64,000 nucleotides of DNA from Lantana camara (lineage: Eukaryota > Streptophyta > Magnoliopsida > Lamiales > Verbenaceae), in NCBI GenBank assembly GCA_037501455.1, contig CM074861.1, positions 99,053,001 through 99,117,000 on the forward strand. Direction: 5' to 3'. The notes beneath the pieces are model-generated. The model was not told where the DNA came from, did not search any database, and saw nothing but the letters and a program-made list of their open reading frames with translations. Position 1 is the first letter of the stretch; each line of letters starts with the position of its first letter. The position numbers were made by a program, and so were the translations under genes. Below, piece after piece: positions 46,901-56,836 of this stretch.

Positions 46901-47522
46901 CATTCAATTGTGTTATCACTGGCTCCTCTCCAGTCAATTGTGTTATCACTGGCTCCTCTTCAGTCAAACTCCCATGTTTATTCTGGCTCAATAAATCCAA
47001 TACCTCTGCAGCTGACCTTGGTGCTCTGACAGTAGTTTCAGCAATTTCTTCTTGAGTTATGACTGGTTCACTTGGAGGAGATGGCCATCCAGGATATGTA
47101 AGATACCTCAAAATAGTTGGTTCCTCGCCATCTTTTTCTTGAGACAGAGGAAAGGGGCTCCCATCTACATCATATGCAGCTTGTATTCCATCTTCGTTCC
47201 TAACCGCATATAGAGTAACTGTCTCACTCCCCGTATGGCAGTTCTGTAGCTCAACAAATGACCAATTACCCCATATGTGTCTCATTGCATTCTCATTAGT
47301 GAAGGGTAGACGAGGATGCTTGTAATAGATGGTCACACAAGCTCCTCTTCCACCTGCAGATCTATAACAGTCCCACACCCCTTGCTCGTTTAGATATTCT
47401 AGATCATAACATCCAACATATACTTTCTTGCCATTTACATACATCAACTGTGGTGGATTACCATTGATCATGGCCAAATCCCCACCAATGTACATGTATA
47501 TTCTTTTCCACTCCGCAGCCAT
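40905..47522 (-). pseudogene. MULE transposase gene, split by a solo LTR
   Basis: Exons on the minus strand: 47522-45409; 45329-45082 continuing at 42114-41418 after the inserted LTR; 41341-41282; 41195-40905. The last two introns have GT-AG ends and phase 0. The first junction has none (see findings). Exon 1 encodes an N-terminal module (about 1-130), a long acidic/basic linker, a MuDR-type Cys/His DNA-binding region (about 425-530), and the start of the DDE domain (GLDGCFLKHVYGGQLL near 637, FISDR near 702). Exon 2 continues it (HRFCLRHLYQNF, PPEHWSRA) and carries a SWIM finger (YTCGMFQLNGYPCRHA) and a zinc knuckle (CKRCLQLGHNKRSC). The tail is Ser/Thr-rich and basic. Across the insertion the protein would read SRA then HFSTRC without change. 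The LTR makes the gene non-functional unless removed by splicing. Confidence 0.82.
42115..45081 (+). mobile_element. Solo LTR of a third Tekay-like chromovirus subfamily
   Basis: 2,967 bp from TGTAACGCCCCGG to GGGGTGCTACA, flanked by GTGCT at 42110-42114 and 45082-45086. The ends and several internal stretches (CCTCACTCAGTC, CTAGGCGGGA, CCGTTCGCTAT, GTGCGGGGG) match the other chromovirus LTRs. It lacks the GGGAACGGCCGTTCCC array. It lies within a transposase exon of the MULE, so it is younger than that insertion. The small open frames inside are not genes. Confidence 0.88.
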
Positions 47523-48213
47523 GACTGTAACATGAAAAAAAACCCTAGTAAATTTAGGCTTTTAGTGTGAAAATGTATAGAAACGTAAATTCCTAAACCT
47601 AAAAGACATAAAATCAAAAGCCCAAACTGTAATAGTCCACATTTCGGGAAAACAAAGAAAAAACCCTACCTTTGAGATTAAAAAAAAAAAAAGTTAATCG
47701 AGAAATCAAGCAAGCAATTAAAAACGGGTTCAGATAATCGCTGTTATACGTTATTATCACGATTTGGTCAAAAACCCAAGCAATACAAAAGTGAATTTTT
47801 GGGGGGGAAAACTTATACCGTACCTTAACAAAGAGCGAAGGGCTTCTCGGCGTAACTCTGTCTGCGAAACTATTAAGCATGTGACACTACAACTCAGCGA
47901 CAATGGTGATCACAACAATGTCAGACAAAGTAAGGGTTTTCTTTTGCATCGTGCAAAGAAGAGAAAAGGGAAAGTTATGTTTTCAAAAATCTGAGGGAAA
48001 GGGAAAGTGAATTTCTGATGAATACCAAGGGGCATTTTCTTTCAATTCAAAAGTAAGGGTAATTAAGACAATTTACAGCTACAAATGTGTCAGGCAATAA
48101 AAGGGGGCGGTCAGCAAAAATTAAGAAACATAGGATTATCCATGAGAGTTTTTGAAACATAGGGTCCTCCGTGCTACTTTCTCAAAACACAGGGGTTCTG
48201 TGTATTAAACTCT
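47523..48213 (-). promoter_or_regulatory. 5' region of the MULE transposase gene
   Basis: About 690 bp between the transposase ATG and the right element end. AAACCCTA-type motifs occur near 47,540-47,600. Toward the end there are repeated CCTATGTTT/AACCCCTGTG motifs (reverse strand) shared with the other MULE-like ends in this window. It should contain the promoter and 5' UTR. No separate gene is supported. Confidence 0.5.
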
Positions 48214-48273
48214 CCTTGATCGTTATATGGTAGCATCCCGTTGATGGTTGTCTTGCATAATTTGTCATGTAGG

Positions 48274-48814
48274 TTCAATTGTGCATCATGAGCCATCCAT
48301 GTTGGGAATTCTTGGCATGAAGCTTGGTCTGGTAAGAGCATATGAGGCAGGCAGGTTTCCTAGCTTTCCAAACTGTGGTGAGGGATTTGTTCAAGATAAG
48401 TATCCTGGTGGGCCGTATCCATCATATCAATCCCCTCAACTCGAGGCGAAGGCTGATATTGTCCACATAAAGCTGATGCGTAACAATGCCTTTGTTACCC
48501 TAACCGAATCAAAGGGGAACAGAAAAACTGGAGTTTCTACTGGAACATTGGCAGGGAAAGCTGGAAAACTCGGCGATACGCCAGACAAGCTGCTGCAGAG
48601 GATGAAGGACGAAGAGTGAGAGAAATGAAGACCAAATCAGTTGTGGTGAAAGTAAGTGGATTTACATTTTTTTAGGAGGAAGGGGGAGGCGAGTTTGGCC
48701 TTTAAAGATGGGTGTACTAACTCAAGGGGTGATATGAATCCTGTTGTATACATTGAGGACACAACTCGGCAACCAAATAATGGTTGTCGTCGCTGTAAGC
48801 AACTCCGTATTTGA
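48274..48814 (+). pseudogene. Mitochondrial RPS11-like gene, truncated and frameshifted
   Basis: The translation matches the C-terminal domain of ribosomal protein S11 of the nuclear-encoded mitochondrial type: ADIVHIKLMRNNAFVTLTESKGNRKTG, then RYARQAAAEDEGRRVREMKTKS, VVVKVSGFTFF, and NPVVYIEDTTRQPNNGCRR ending KQLRI. These parts lie in three frames. One base is missing near 48,571 (after AAACTC), and there is an extra T in the run at 48,665-48,673. In function it would be a small-subunit protein of the mitoribosome. The 5' part and organelle-targeting peptide are absent, because the MULE insertion ends only 60 bp upstream at 48,222. It is probably a pseudogene. I recall the Arabidopsis homologue (At1g31817) lying beside a polyamine transporter, as here. 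Confidence 0.75.
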
Positions 48815-49406
48815 TATTCTTGGGATTTGGAAGGTGGTGGAACTTTTCTATGTGCGAATCCACGGAAACGGGGATTGAGAAGACCGTCCGAGTTTGGTTT
48901 GAAGATCATTTACTGGTTTTGTTATTTTTTAGAATAAATTAGTTGTCAAATGGTTTAGTTTTGCTACTGCTTGTCTATACTCTTGTAGGGGCTACACAAT
49001 GAAGTTGGTTTCCAGAATCCTCAGTAAATCTTGGAAGTCATTGGAACTATGCTTTCTTTAATATTCACAGGAAGAATGGACGGGTTTTGTACCCACATTG
49101 ATGTTACATTTTCTATTTCATTCCTTCTTTGTTACACAAGTATACATACCTAGTTCTTATTGAACTGAGAGTTGGACATAAACAACACATTACATGAATA
49201 TGAAAATGCAATTACCCAAATGGGGCCAACTACCAAGTGGGATCCTACAACTAACAATTCCTCATTCTGTTGGTGGATATGTTCATAAGCCAATTCTGGG
49301 ATTCATGTCATGTCCCATGAATCAAAAACCTTGAGCAACATCACTGAAGATTCCATCATATCCCATTCACAAACATCTTTCCAACAACAAATCATGATTT
49401 CACCCC
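48815..49406. other. Interval between RPS11-like gene and transporter
   Basis: Non-coding. It probably contains the 3' UTR of the minus-strand transporter gene (49,100-49,406) and the former 3' UTR of the RPS11-like gene. Nothing else is recognised. Confidence 0.6.
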
Positions 49407-50864
49407 TCAAATCAAGGCCTCACCCTCCCTAATACCAGCATGAATATCCGGAAGATCCGAACTTGTACTAAATTTCAGCCACCTCTTCTTCTCGATGTAC
49501 TTAAGACTGGGCTGCAACACTAACCCAATCAACACAGCAGCAAGACTAACAATCAGAACTTCAAGCGAAGAAAATGCCAACACTACTCCCATCAAAATAG
49601 TAGGAGGAAAACACATCAAAGCAGCACCAACCGTCCCAACAGGTATCTTATAAGGCCGGGGCGTGTTAGGAGCAACGACCCTAAGCCTGACAAATGCAAT
49701 AAACTCCAATGACATCCCAAAACAGTACAAGAAATTCTCAGCAGCCACAATCTCCTGAAAACTTAACCACGAAAGCATCACAACCCCAGACGCTGAAAAA
49801 AGAATCCCAATTGAAGGAGTCCCGTAGTGTGATCTCCTAGCAAAGCACGCAGGAATCATCCCCCTTTCAGCCATACCTAGAAGCTGAAAGGAATCTCCAC
49901 TCATTTCAGTGACAAACATTCCGATATTAGAAATTGCTGCAGCCCCAGTTATCCACCAGCTCAGCCACGCGCCGCCAATGATTTTCGCCACGTCTGTAAA
50001 ATATCCATCAGTCCACTGCTCCTGGTGCAGGGGAATAGCCCCTGTTCCAGTCAATAGGGGTAAGAAATATCCAAGGACAACGAGAAACAGAGCATAATAC
50101 AGGGCTTTAGGCAGGGTTTCCTTGGGGTTTTCAACTTCTCCCGTGAGTGTGCTAATCCCATCCCAATAGTTGAGATTCCAGAAAATAGTGTTGAGATACA
50201 AATTCCAGTCTACTTTCTTAATATCTGAAGCTAACCATCTTTTAGGGTTCAATTTAGGGATCGAGATAAATCCCATTACCACAAATGGGAGGATCGAGAA
50301 AAGTCCAAGAAGTACAGCAACCCATCCGACAATCGTTAGACCTCTGTAGTTCATGTATGTTAGAGCAATTGTGAAGGCTAAGACTGCTATAACCCGAGGA
50401 TGGCCGCCCCCTAATGCCGGGACTCCTGATTTAAGATAATCAAGGAACAGTAATGGGTAGAGGGCGTTATCAACTACCCCACTTAGCCACTTCATCCAAC
50501 CTAGCTGAAAACCCAAGAAAGGTCCTAATGCAGATGACACCCAAACTACATAACCGCCATTTTCGGGGAACATTGTGCTCATTTCTGCAGTTACTAAAGC
50601 TTCTGGAACACTCCATATGAATGGGATTATTAGAAATCCAGCAAGAGCAAGAAGAGGACCAGCAGCTTTAACAGTTTCTTCGACACCAAAAGGCCCTCCT
50701 GATACTCCATAAAATATCAGAAAAATGAGGGGTATAATCGACACTTTCCTAGCTCTGCTGGCGCTAGGAGAAAGAGATTCATTGATCCCTACGTAATTGG
50801 CACCATTGTATTCCCCCATTTGAATCGAAGCCTCCCTACTCGCCTCGTTTGTCAATTTCTGCAT
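49407..50864 (-). CDS. PUT: Polyamine transporter (PUT/LAT family, APC superfamily)
   Basis: 485 codons with no lesion. It is a proton-coupled importer of polyamines (and, in some members, paraquat), acting in the plasma or endomembranes. The core begins [26 protein letters not shown], the first membrane helix with the APC-type GVSGGPFG substrate-binding motif. About 12 membrane segments follow, with [36 protein letters not shown] and [19 protein letters not shown] typical of plant PUT proteins. Three starts are possible: ATG at 50864, preceded directly by an in-frame stop; MGEYN at 50819; or an upstream exon ending at 51801. The coding body has no intron. It is the only host gene in the window that looks functional. 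I place it near Arabidopsis At1g31830 by recall, not by search. Confidence 0.93.
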   Translation of the reverse strand: MQKLTNEASREASIQMGEYNGANYVGINESLSPSASRARKVSIIPLIFLIFYGVSGGPFGVEETVKAAGPLLALAGFLIIPFIWSVPEALVTAEMSTMFPENGGYVVWVSSALGPFLGFQLGWMKWLSGVVDNALYPLLFLDYLKSGVPALGGGHPRVIAVLAFTIALTYMNYRGLTIVGWVAVLLGLFSILPFVVMGFISIPKLNPKRWLASDIKKVDWNLYLNTIFWNLNYWDGISTLTGEVENPKETLPKALYYALFLVVLGYFLPLLTGTGAIPLHQEQWTDGYFTDVAKIIGGAWLSWWITGAAAISNIGMFVTEMSGDSFQLLGMAERGMIPACFARRSHYGTPSIGILFSASGVVMLSWLSFQEIVAAENFLYCFGMSLEFIAFVRLRVVAPNTPRPYKIPVGTVGAALMCFPPTILMGVVLAFSSLEVLIVSLAAVLIGLVLQPSLKYIEKKRWLKFSTSSDLPDIHAGIREGEALI

Positions 50865-51800
50865 TCAGTATTCAATACGACAAGGATCAGATTATATTTT
50901 CATGCTATTAGGAGGAAGACACAATGCATTAAAGAGGCAACTTCGACGAACAAAACCAAAACTTGATATCTGAAATGATTTAATACAAAACTACAAACAA
51001 GAAGCTGCATGCATAGGTAGAGAGGCCATGAAACACAAGACATTATTGCCAGTGAAGACAACTAATTTTCCCTAGCAGAACTGAAACTCGTTGAAAAAGA
51101 AAATATTCAGGGGTCCACTTCTTGTGTAACTAGTGTGCGGTTTATGCATTCGGCGGGAATTTGCCTACACATTGTAAGTGTGGTGCTTGACTGTGTGCAT
51201 GTGACCCCGGCTCAGAATTTAAAATCTGTTGCTAAAAATTTCCTTATAAGTGTTCATCGATTCTGAATGTAGAAGTTCAGTAATTTTGTATATGGCCCTA
51301 TATCAATACATTCTTGGCTCTATATCATCAAGGGCCATGCTAATCCATCCATTTCCTTTTCTTTTCTACCCAATTATTTTTTCGTTTCGCAGAAGCCGAA
51401 TATAGGAACAAACTTCCCAATCCGGTTGCTCCAATTACAACGCCAAGGATCCCATTTCCTCATCAAAGTTGTGATGTGTACAATCAGCTTACAATTTCAT
51501 GTGGAGCACATAAACATGTCAAGAATCAACTTTCTTTTACACGTTTTCAGCCTAGCCTAATTTAGGAACTAACCTAAAGAAACCAATCCTGAAGCTAATG
51601 GAAATAACAAATTTCATCATTTGGTATATTTAACTTGCAACCATCTTTTCCTGCCCTGACTTGGATATATGATATGAAAGCTTTCAGAATTGGGAAGCTA
51701 TGAATAATAAATTTGATCAGCGAATATATCAGAAATTAATTAGTTAATAATTCGATTAGATGTTTACTTTTTCTGAAAAATACAATTAGAAAACAATTAC
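50859..51800 (-). other. Candidate 5' intron of the polyamine transporter
   Basis: On the minus strand, ACCCAAG|GTAATT at 51801/51800 is a good donor and AATGCAG|AAATTG at 50859/50858 a good acceptor. Splicing them joins a short upstream frame (ATG at 51842, MYSIASSICSLLPK) in frame to KLTNEAS of the transporter. The upstream exon may be coding or 5' UTR. No transcript evidence is available here. Confidence 0.45.
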
Positions 51801-51889
51801 CTTGGGTAGCAAAGAGCAAATTGAAGATGCTATAGAATACATTAAGTCAACAGCCGATGATATTGCTTCTTGGGGACCTTATGAACATC

Positions 51890-52160
51890 AGCGTCTGTGT
51901 GTGTGTATTTTGTGTGCCGTACAGACCTAGATCTGCGGCTGCGACAGTGGCGTGTGAAGGGGGTGGCTACAGGTGGCAGTGGCGGCGGCGGTGATGGTGG
52001 AGAGAGGGGTGAGTGGTGCAGCTGGCCTTGGGATTATGGAGGCGGTGCGAAGGCGGCGACAAGAGTGGTGGCGGCAGGCTGTAAATGGTGGGAGCAGCCG
52101 TGCCGGCCGGCCCCGTGGTGGTGGAAGACTAGACTAAAGTACAAGGAGAAGATGAAAAAA
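51890..52160. other. GC-rich low-complexity stretch upstream of the transporter
   Basis: GGC/GGT-rich repeats (GGCAGTGGCGGCGGCGG) give a glycine-rich plus-strand frame (51,897-52,232) that looks like low complexity rather than a gene. It lies just upstream of the candidate first exon and could be its leader or promoter. Confidence 0.4.
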
Positions 52161-52427
52161 TATATAGCTATATGCCCCCACAACCCATTGTTTTTCAAAA
52201 GAGCTAAAAAAAACCCTGTAAAAAAAAATTGATAAAATAAATCCTGTATTTTTTATTTTTTTGCAAACCACCCTTTTACATCATTTAGTCAAAGAACCTA
52301 CATGTTTTGTCAAAATTGCCCTTCTTTCATTACAATATATTCTTAAAGAACTATATGTATCACAACCCTGTATTTTATGAAATGAGCCAAAAAAACCCTT
52401 TAAAAAACTAAATAGTCCAAAAATTAT

Positions 52428-52490
<63 letters not shown>

Positions 52491-52676
52491 AATAAAATAT
52501 TAATTGTATATATATAATTATAATTAGTGTACAATACATGTATATTTTCATTATAATATTATATATATTTATTTATAAGATTTTTAATAAATATATAATA
52601 TAATTTATATGTTTATATACATTATATATATACATATTAAATATTATTTATATGTATTATAAAATAATTATAATTA

Positions 52677-52711
<35 letters not shown>

Positions 52712-52896
52712 ATATTAAATAAATTTATAAATAATATTTAATACATATAGTACATTAGTAATTTTATACATATCCATGTATATATATAATATATTATATA
52801 ATACATACATATAAAAGAAATTTCAAAAGAAAAAAAAAAGACATTACATATATACATATTAAATATTATTTATATGTATAGTACAATAATTATAAT

Positions 52897-52927
<31 letters not shown>

Positions 52928-53068
52928 TCAATAAATTTATAAATTCTACCAAAAAATAAATAAATAAATTTATAAATAATATTTAATATATATATGTATA
53001 TTCAATAAATTTACAAATTCTACCAAAAAATAAATAAATAAATTTATAAATAATATTTAATATATATA
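52160..53068. repeat. AT-rich repeat region with (TA)n microsatellites
   Basis: It starts with AACCC-rich motifs on about 52,160-52,400 (AAAAAACCCTGTA, CAACCCTGTATTTTATG) that resemble MULE-like ends, then continues as almost pure AT with long (TA)n runs (about 52,429-52,487 and 52,680-52,707). A block containing ACCAAAAAATAAATAAATAAATT is repeated near 52,950 and 53,020 and again at 53,957. The same matrix resumes at 53,918-54,004 and 56,837-56,935, so two elements are inserted into it. No gene. Confidence 0.7.
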
Positions 53069-53073
53069 TATAT

Positions 53074-53917
53074 TGATGGGTTCCAGATGTGGGGGTTAGA
53101 ATCCGATCACTTTAGAATTTGTTTGAGTGGGGAAACCGTCGAAAAGTTCGTCGGGAAAGAGGGGGGCTCTACCTGCTAGGACAAACACAAGAAAAGTCAG
53201 AAGGCCAAGCTGGGGGAACTGGGGGTGATTCCCAGTTTGGCTCTCCGACGCTCAAGTCAGATGATAATCTGAAAGGGAAAATGTAAGCTAAGTGTGAATT
53301 GCAGTAATGGGGGATCGCTTACAGTGAAGGAGATGACTCCGCTTATTTATAGTTGAAGGCCAGGGGCCCTTTGGTCATTTGCCTCATGTGGTCCTGGCCG
53401 AATGTTGCCCTAACACGTGGCGCTGTGAGAGAGGAACCTAGGAGGAATCTTCTGCAAAAGCTGTTGAGAGTTAGTGTTGGCAACAGTGGCAGGTGCGCGG
53501 GCACGTACGGTGTGTCAGAGAGCCGTTTGAGAGGTTGGTGACGAGGGCTTAAGAGCGCGCTCGTGACAACCAGAAGCCTTGAAGGCCAAGATATCCGCTA
53601 GGGGATGAGAGCTAGGGCTTGTTGTAATAAGCTGAAGCAGAAGCCTCTACGAGGGCATGTAGCGCTCGAAGAAGGCTCGCTTAGATGGCTTGAGGTACTA
53701 GTCATGCAGTACCAACGACGCTCGTGGAAGAGCGGTAAGAGCAATATTGTTGACGTACGTGTATCCATAAAAGAGCTGACGCGTGTCCTCGTGAGGATGT
53801 CAGCGCTCGAAGGTTGGAACGCTCGTGCATGTCTGATGCGATCTTAGAGAGGCAGGTGTCATCATCATAAGGTGCCACGTGACAAAAAAGGGGGATGAGC
53901 GTGTTTTGACTCCATCA
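53074..53917 (-). mobile_element. Small solo LTR
   Basis: An 844-bp, much more GC-rich insert from TGATGGGTTCC to ACTCCATCA, with TATAT on both sides (53069-53073 and 53918-53922; weak because the surroundings are (TA)n). On the minus strand it contains CTATAAATAAGCGG (near 53,349), a plausible TATA box. Open frames inside are short and unrecognised. TG..CA ends and a TATA-like site make a solo LTR the best reading. Confidence 0.65.
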
Positions 53918-54141
53918 TATATATATATATATGTATATTCAATAAATTTACAAATTCTACCAAAAATAAATAAATAAATTTATAAATAATATTTAATACA
54001 TTTAGGGAGCGTTTGGTACGCTTGTGAAGTTAATTTCAGTTAATATAATTCGGGCTTATTAACTAAAATTAGGTAATTTTAGTAGGATCTAATTTTATGT
54101 TTGGTAGTAGATATTAGTCCATACTAACAGTTTGTGGACTT

Positions 54142-54302
54142 CTATGATGCACGGATACGGACACGACACGACACGGATACGGCGACACGGATTTTTTCTG
54201 GAATTTCCCACGTGAGGAGTGTCGGACACGGTGTCCGACACGAGTGTCCGACACGACACGACACGGCAAAATGATATTTTCAGGAGTGTCCGTGCATCAT
54301 AG
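54142..54302. mobile_element. 161-bp hAT-like MITE nested in the Harbinger-type element
   Basis: Ends CTATGATGCACGGA and TCCGTGCATCATAG are perfect inverted repeats of 14 bp. An 8-bp duplication GTGGACTT lies at 54134-54141 and 54303-54310. The interior is built from ACACGACACGG-type repeats. Diverged relatives occur near 39,553-39,655 and 370-423. Confidence 0.87.
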
Positions 54303-55145
54303 GTGGACTTTAATATTCCGTTTGGTATGTACTCTGGTAACCAATATTACCTTACAACTTTCCTAAATTACCCTCAACTTAAATAGAATTTTATTCAGCG
54401 ATAACGACGAGTTTTTTTTTTTTGGATGGCATGGTTCTTTTGCTGCCCATGTTTGATTACACGCCGGGCATCCAAAATTATGACCGAGTATTAGATAATG
54501 AGGACTATATTATATTTTTATCTTTGATTTTTTATTTCCTCGATTAGATGTAAAACTTCCGAGCTCATACTAATAGTTCATACTACATGAAAGTTCAATT
54601 TGAGTTTTGCCAATTCAAGCTTGAATTTTTGTAAAGCTAAAATTCGAGTGCAAAAACTCAATCACATCAAACTCAAACCTGAATTTTGCCCAATGTCTAT
54701 CCATACTTTACCTCTCCAACTACACTATTTTTACACATTAGTATTACTATCTCAAATCTCTTCTTGATGACAAAATTTGCCTAAAAATCTATTATAATGA
54801 TTTACATGTACATTATAAGGTTTTTACAAAACCTATTTAGATGGGATTACTTACCCTTTTGATTATAGAAAGACATGTCTTTGATTATGAGAGGAAGGAA
54901 ATTGACTAGGAGTAGGGCAAGCTGCCCAGAAGTCATACATAAAACAAGAATCAAACAATCGACAAACGATATGTCGACCCTCGATCTATCCATACTATAC
55001 ATTAGAAGATCAATATTTTATCATCTACATTGACATCCATTCAAGTACTACTCTCGTAAAACAACCATTCATGAAGAGGAAATCAAACACAAGATAGTTC
55101 TACCGAACTCAATCACAAAACATAACTCACAACACATACAATCAA

Positions 55146-55962
55146 TCAAACCATAGAAGTACTTTGCTTTCTGAATCCAGCTTGTTGAAATTCTTGAACC
55201 ATAAAGCCATTGTTGCTAACATTATTCGGCTTCGTTTCACCGGTTTTGTCATCTTGCTCCAAGAGACGAACTAACGAGAGAAATACATTCGTTCTAGTCA
55301 TCCCTATTAGCCTGTAAAATAGAAACAGTTGGTTGACATTTTATTTGAGATTGTAAAATCAAATAAATAGTATAGTAATAAAAAAGGGATAATTACACAA
55401 ACATACCCTGAATTAGGCTAATTATACAAACTTTCCCATACTCATCATGACATTTAATATAACGCAAGCTATTATAGTCATAAATCTAAAGTCAAATATT
55501 AACTTAAAGTGTCCAAATTCATTGATCTATTAATCCAGAAGTAATGTAAATTCTTTTGACAAGGGGGGGGGGGTTGTGTAATTTAGCCAAACCTATCATA
55601 AGATCCAATCCATTAACACGTTACCTCGACAGTAAAGTGTGCCCAAATCTTGTCATTTCGAGTCTCCATGACCCATTTTAAAATGGTTAACCCCAGTCCT
55701 CTAATTGTGTGAGCTATTTCCAGAAACAAACCTGTTTCTTCACAAAGCATCTGCAATACATATGCAACATGTGAATAAACGACAGAAGAAAGAATAGAAA
55801 GGCGAGAAATCTTAAAAAGGGGTTGCAATTACCTCCATAAGCATTTGATTAGGCTGATTAAGATCCTCAATTACGATGGGGCAAACCAAAGATTGTGATC
55901 CTACTTCATAGGCCCATGTTGCTCCTCCAATATTGTCTTCCAAATGCAAACCATCATCTTTG
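55146..55962 (-). pseudogene. Captured exons of an LHW-like bHLH regulator
   Basis: Three exons with intact splice signals: 55962-55833 (KDDGLHLEDNIGGATWAYE, VGSQSLVCPIVIEDLNQP), 55750-55625 (MLCEETGLFLEIAHTIRGLG, LTILKWVMETRNDKIWAHF) and 55311-55146 (TRTNVFLSLVRLLEQD). These are the C-terminal ACT-like part of LONESOME HIGHWAY-type plant bHLH proteins, nuclear regulators of vascular cell divisions. A roughly 2-bp loss after ANRD in exon 3 breaks the frame. Sequence up to about 56,090 may hold a decayed bHLH region (RASVDTLI). The fragment sits within the Harbinger-type element with its introns, so it was picked up as DNA. It is not a working gene. Confidence 0.72.
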
Positions 55963-56836
55963 CTATACAATTTTGATCACTAACTTGTGTAAAACGGCGC
56001 AGATGTTTCAGTTGGTCGGGCTGGTTTGCAATGATAAGAGTATCGACACTTGCACGTGCGTCTCCCAATCTCAACCGTTTGGTTGTACCAAATATACAAC
56101 AACTAGAGCAAGGCCATTGACAGAGCAGTACATTTCAATACAAACTCTACCCAAGCCATTAAAAGTTAGTCAAACAAATATGCGATTCAATTCCACCAAT
56201 CAATATTCAAAATCAAAAGTTGCAAGGGAATTGATAACGGGTTAAGGGCTAGAAGCCAAAGCGGAGATGTTTGCACGAAGAAACAACTCAAAGATATTGT
56301 ACAACAAATATTTGATAAATCACACACAAAAATGTTCACCGTATTACCTGCTCAGAGTCACCAATGCTCCTCACCGCTGAACCCACGCACCGCTCCTGCA
56401 AATCGTGCCACAACCATTACAACTCAGGAAGAAATTTTGTCCAAGAACACGGAGAATTTCACAAAAAAACGCAAGAGATGTATACCAATCGGTTCCACCT
56501 TCCTTGCCTTGTAGATGCAAGCTTTGAACCAGAAAACACGAACCCTAGCACAAGTGAAGAGTACTTACCAAGCTTGGATGCAGGGCAAAGAATGGAAACC
56601 GAGAAAGTGTACAGTAAGGGGGACAACTTGCATTCAAAATCAACAGAAGTTAATATCGGCTCAAATCGAAGATGAAGTTCATGACTTAATTCGTGAACAG
56701 TTGCGGGCTTTTGCGGGCTTTTGCGGGCCAGATATTAAGTTGGGCGGGCCAATATAACCTAGTATTTTGTACCAAACGGAAAATTAGGCTTCGTTTCTAG
56801 TATCTATAAGGGTTAATACCCATACCAAACACTTCC

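Larger units (their letters stand above)
39679..48213 (-). mobile_element. MULE (Mutator-like element) with 9-bp TSD
   Basis: The 9-bp duplication CCTTGATCG lies at 39670-39678 and 48214-48222, the TSD length of the Mutator superfamily. Inside are a MULE transposase gene on the minus strand starting near the right end, and a convergent GRF-type zinc-finger ORF starting near the left end. The termini share only weak, gapped similarity (AACCCC..TGTG, CCCTATGTT), so the TIRs are degenerate or absent. The 8,535-bp span includes a 2,967-bp solo LTR plus 5 bp of duplication, leaving an original element of about 5.56 kb. Confidence 0.83.
54005..56836. mobile_element. Harbinger-type non-autonomous element carrying a host gene fragment
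   Basis: Terminal inverted repeats GGGAGCGTTTGGTACG and GGAAGTGTTTGGTATG (13 of 16 match) with TTA at 54002-54004 and 56837-56839, the 3-bp TSD of PIF/Harbinger elements. A related uninserted sequence (AATACATATAGTACATTAG, 52,743-52,761) shows the flanks join as expected. The 2,832-bp element has no transposase. It contains LHW-like exons at 55,146-55,962 and a nested MITE at 54,142-54,302. The open frames at 56,332-56,757 are not recognised. Confidence 0.72.

Noticed and set aside
45772..47055. Plus-strand frames opposite the MULE transposase, including a Ser/Leu-rich 130-codon frame
   Set aside because: Complement of the acidic/basic repetitive linker of the transposase; no independent signals.
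51897..52232. 111-codon glycine-rich plus-strand frame
   Set aside because: Low-complexity GC-rich DNA; better explained as leader or promoter of the transporter on the other strand.
53353..53847. Plus-strand frames of 62 and 80 codons
   Set aside because: Contained in the small solo LTR; no match to known proteins.
56332..56757. Three overlapping plus-strand frames of 60-103 codons
   Set aside because: Inside the Harbinger-type element and unrecognised; they overlap each other in different frames.
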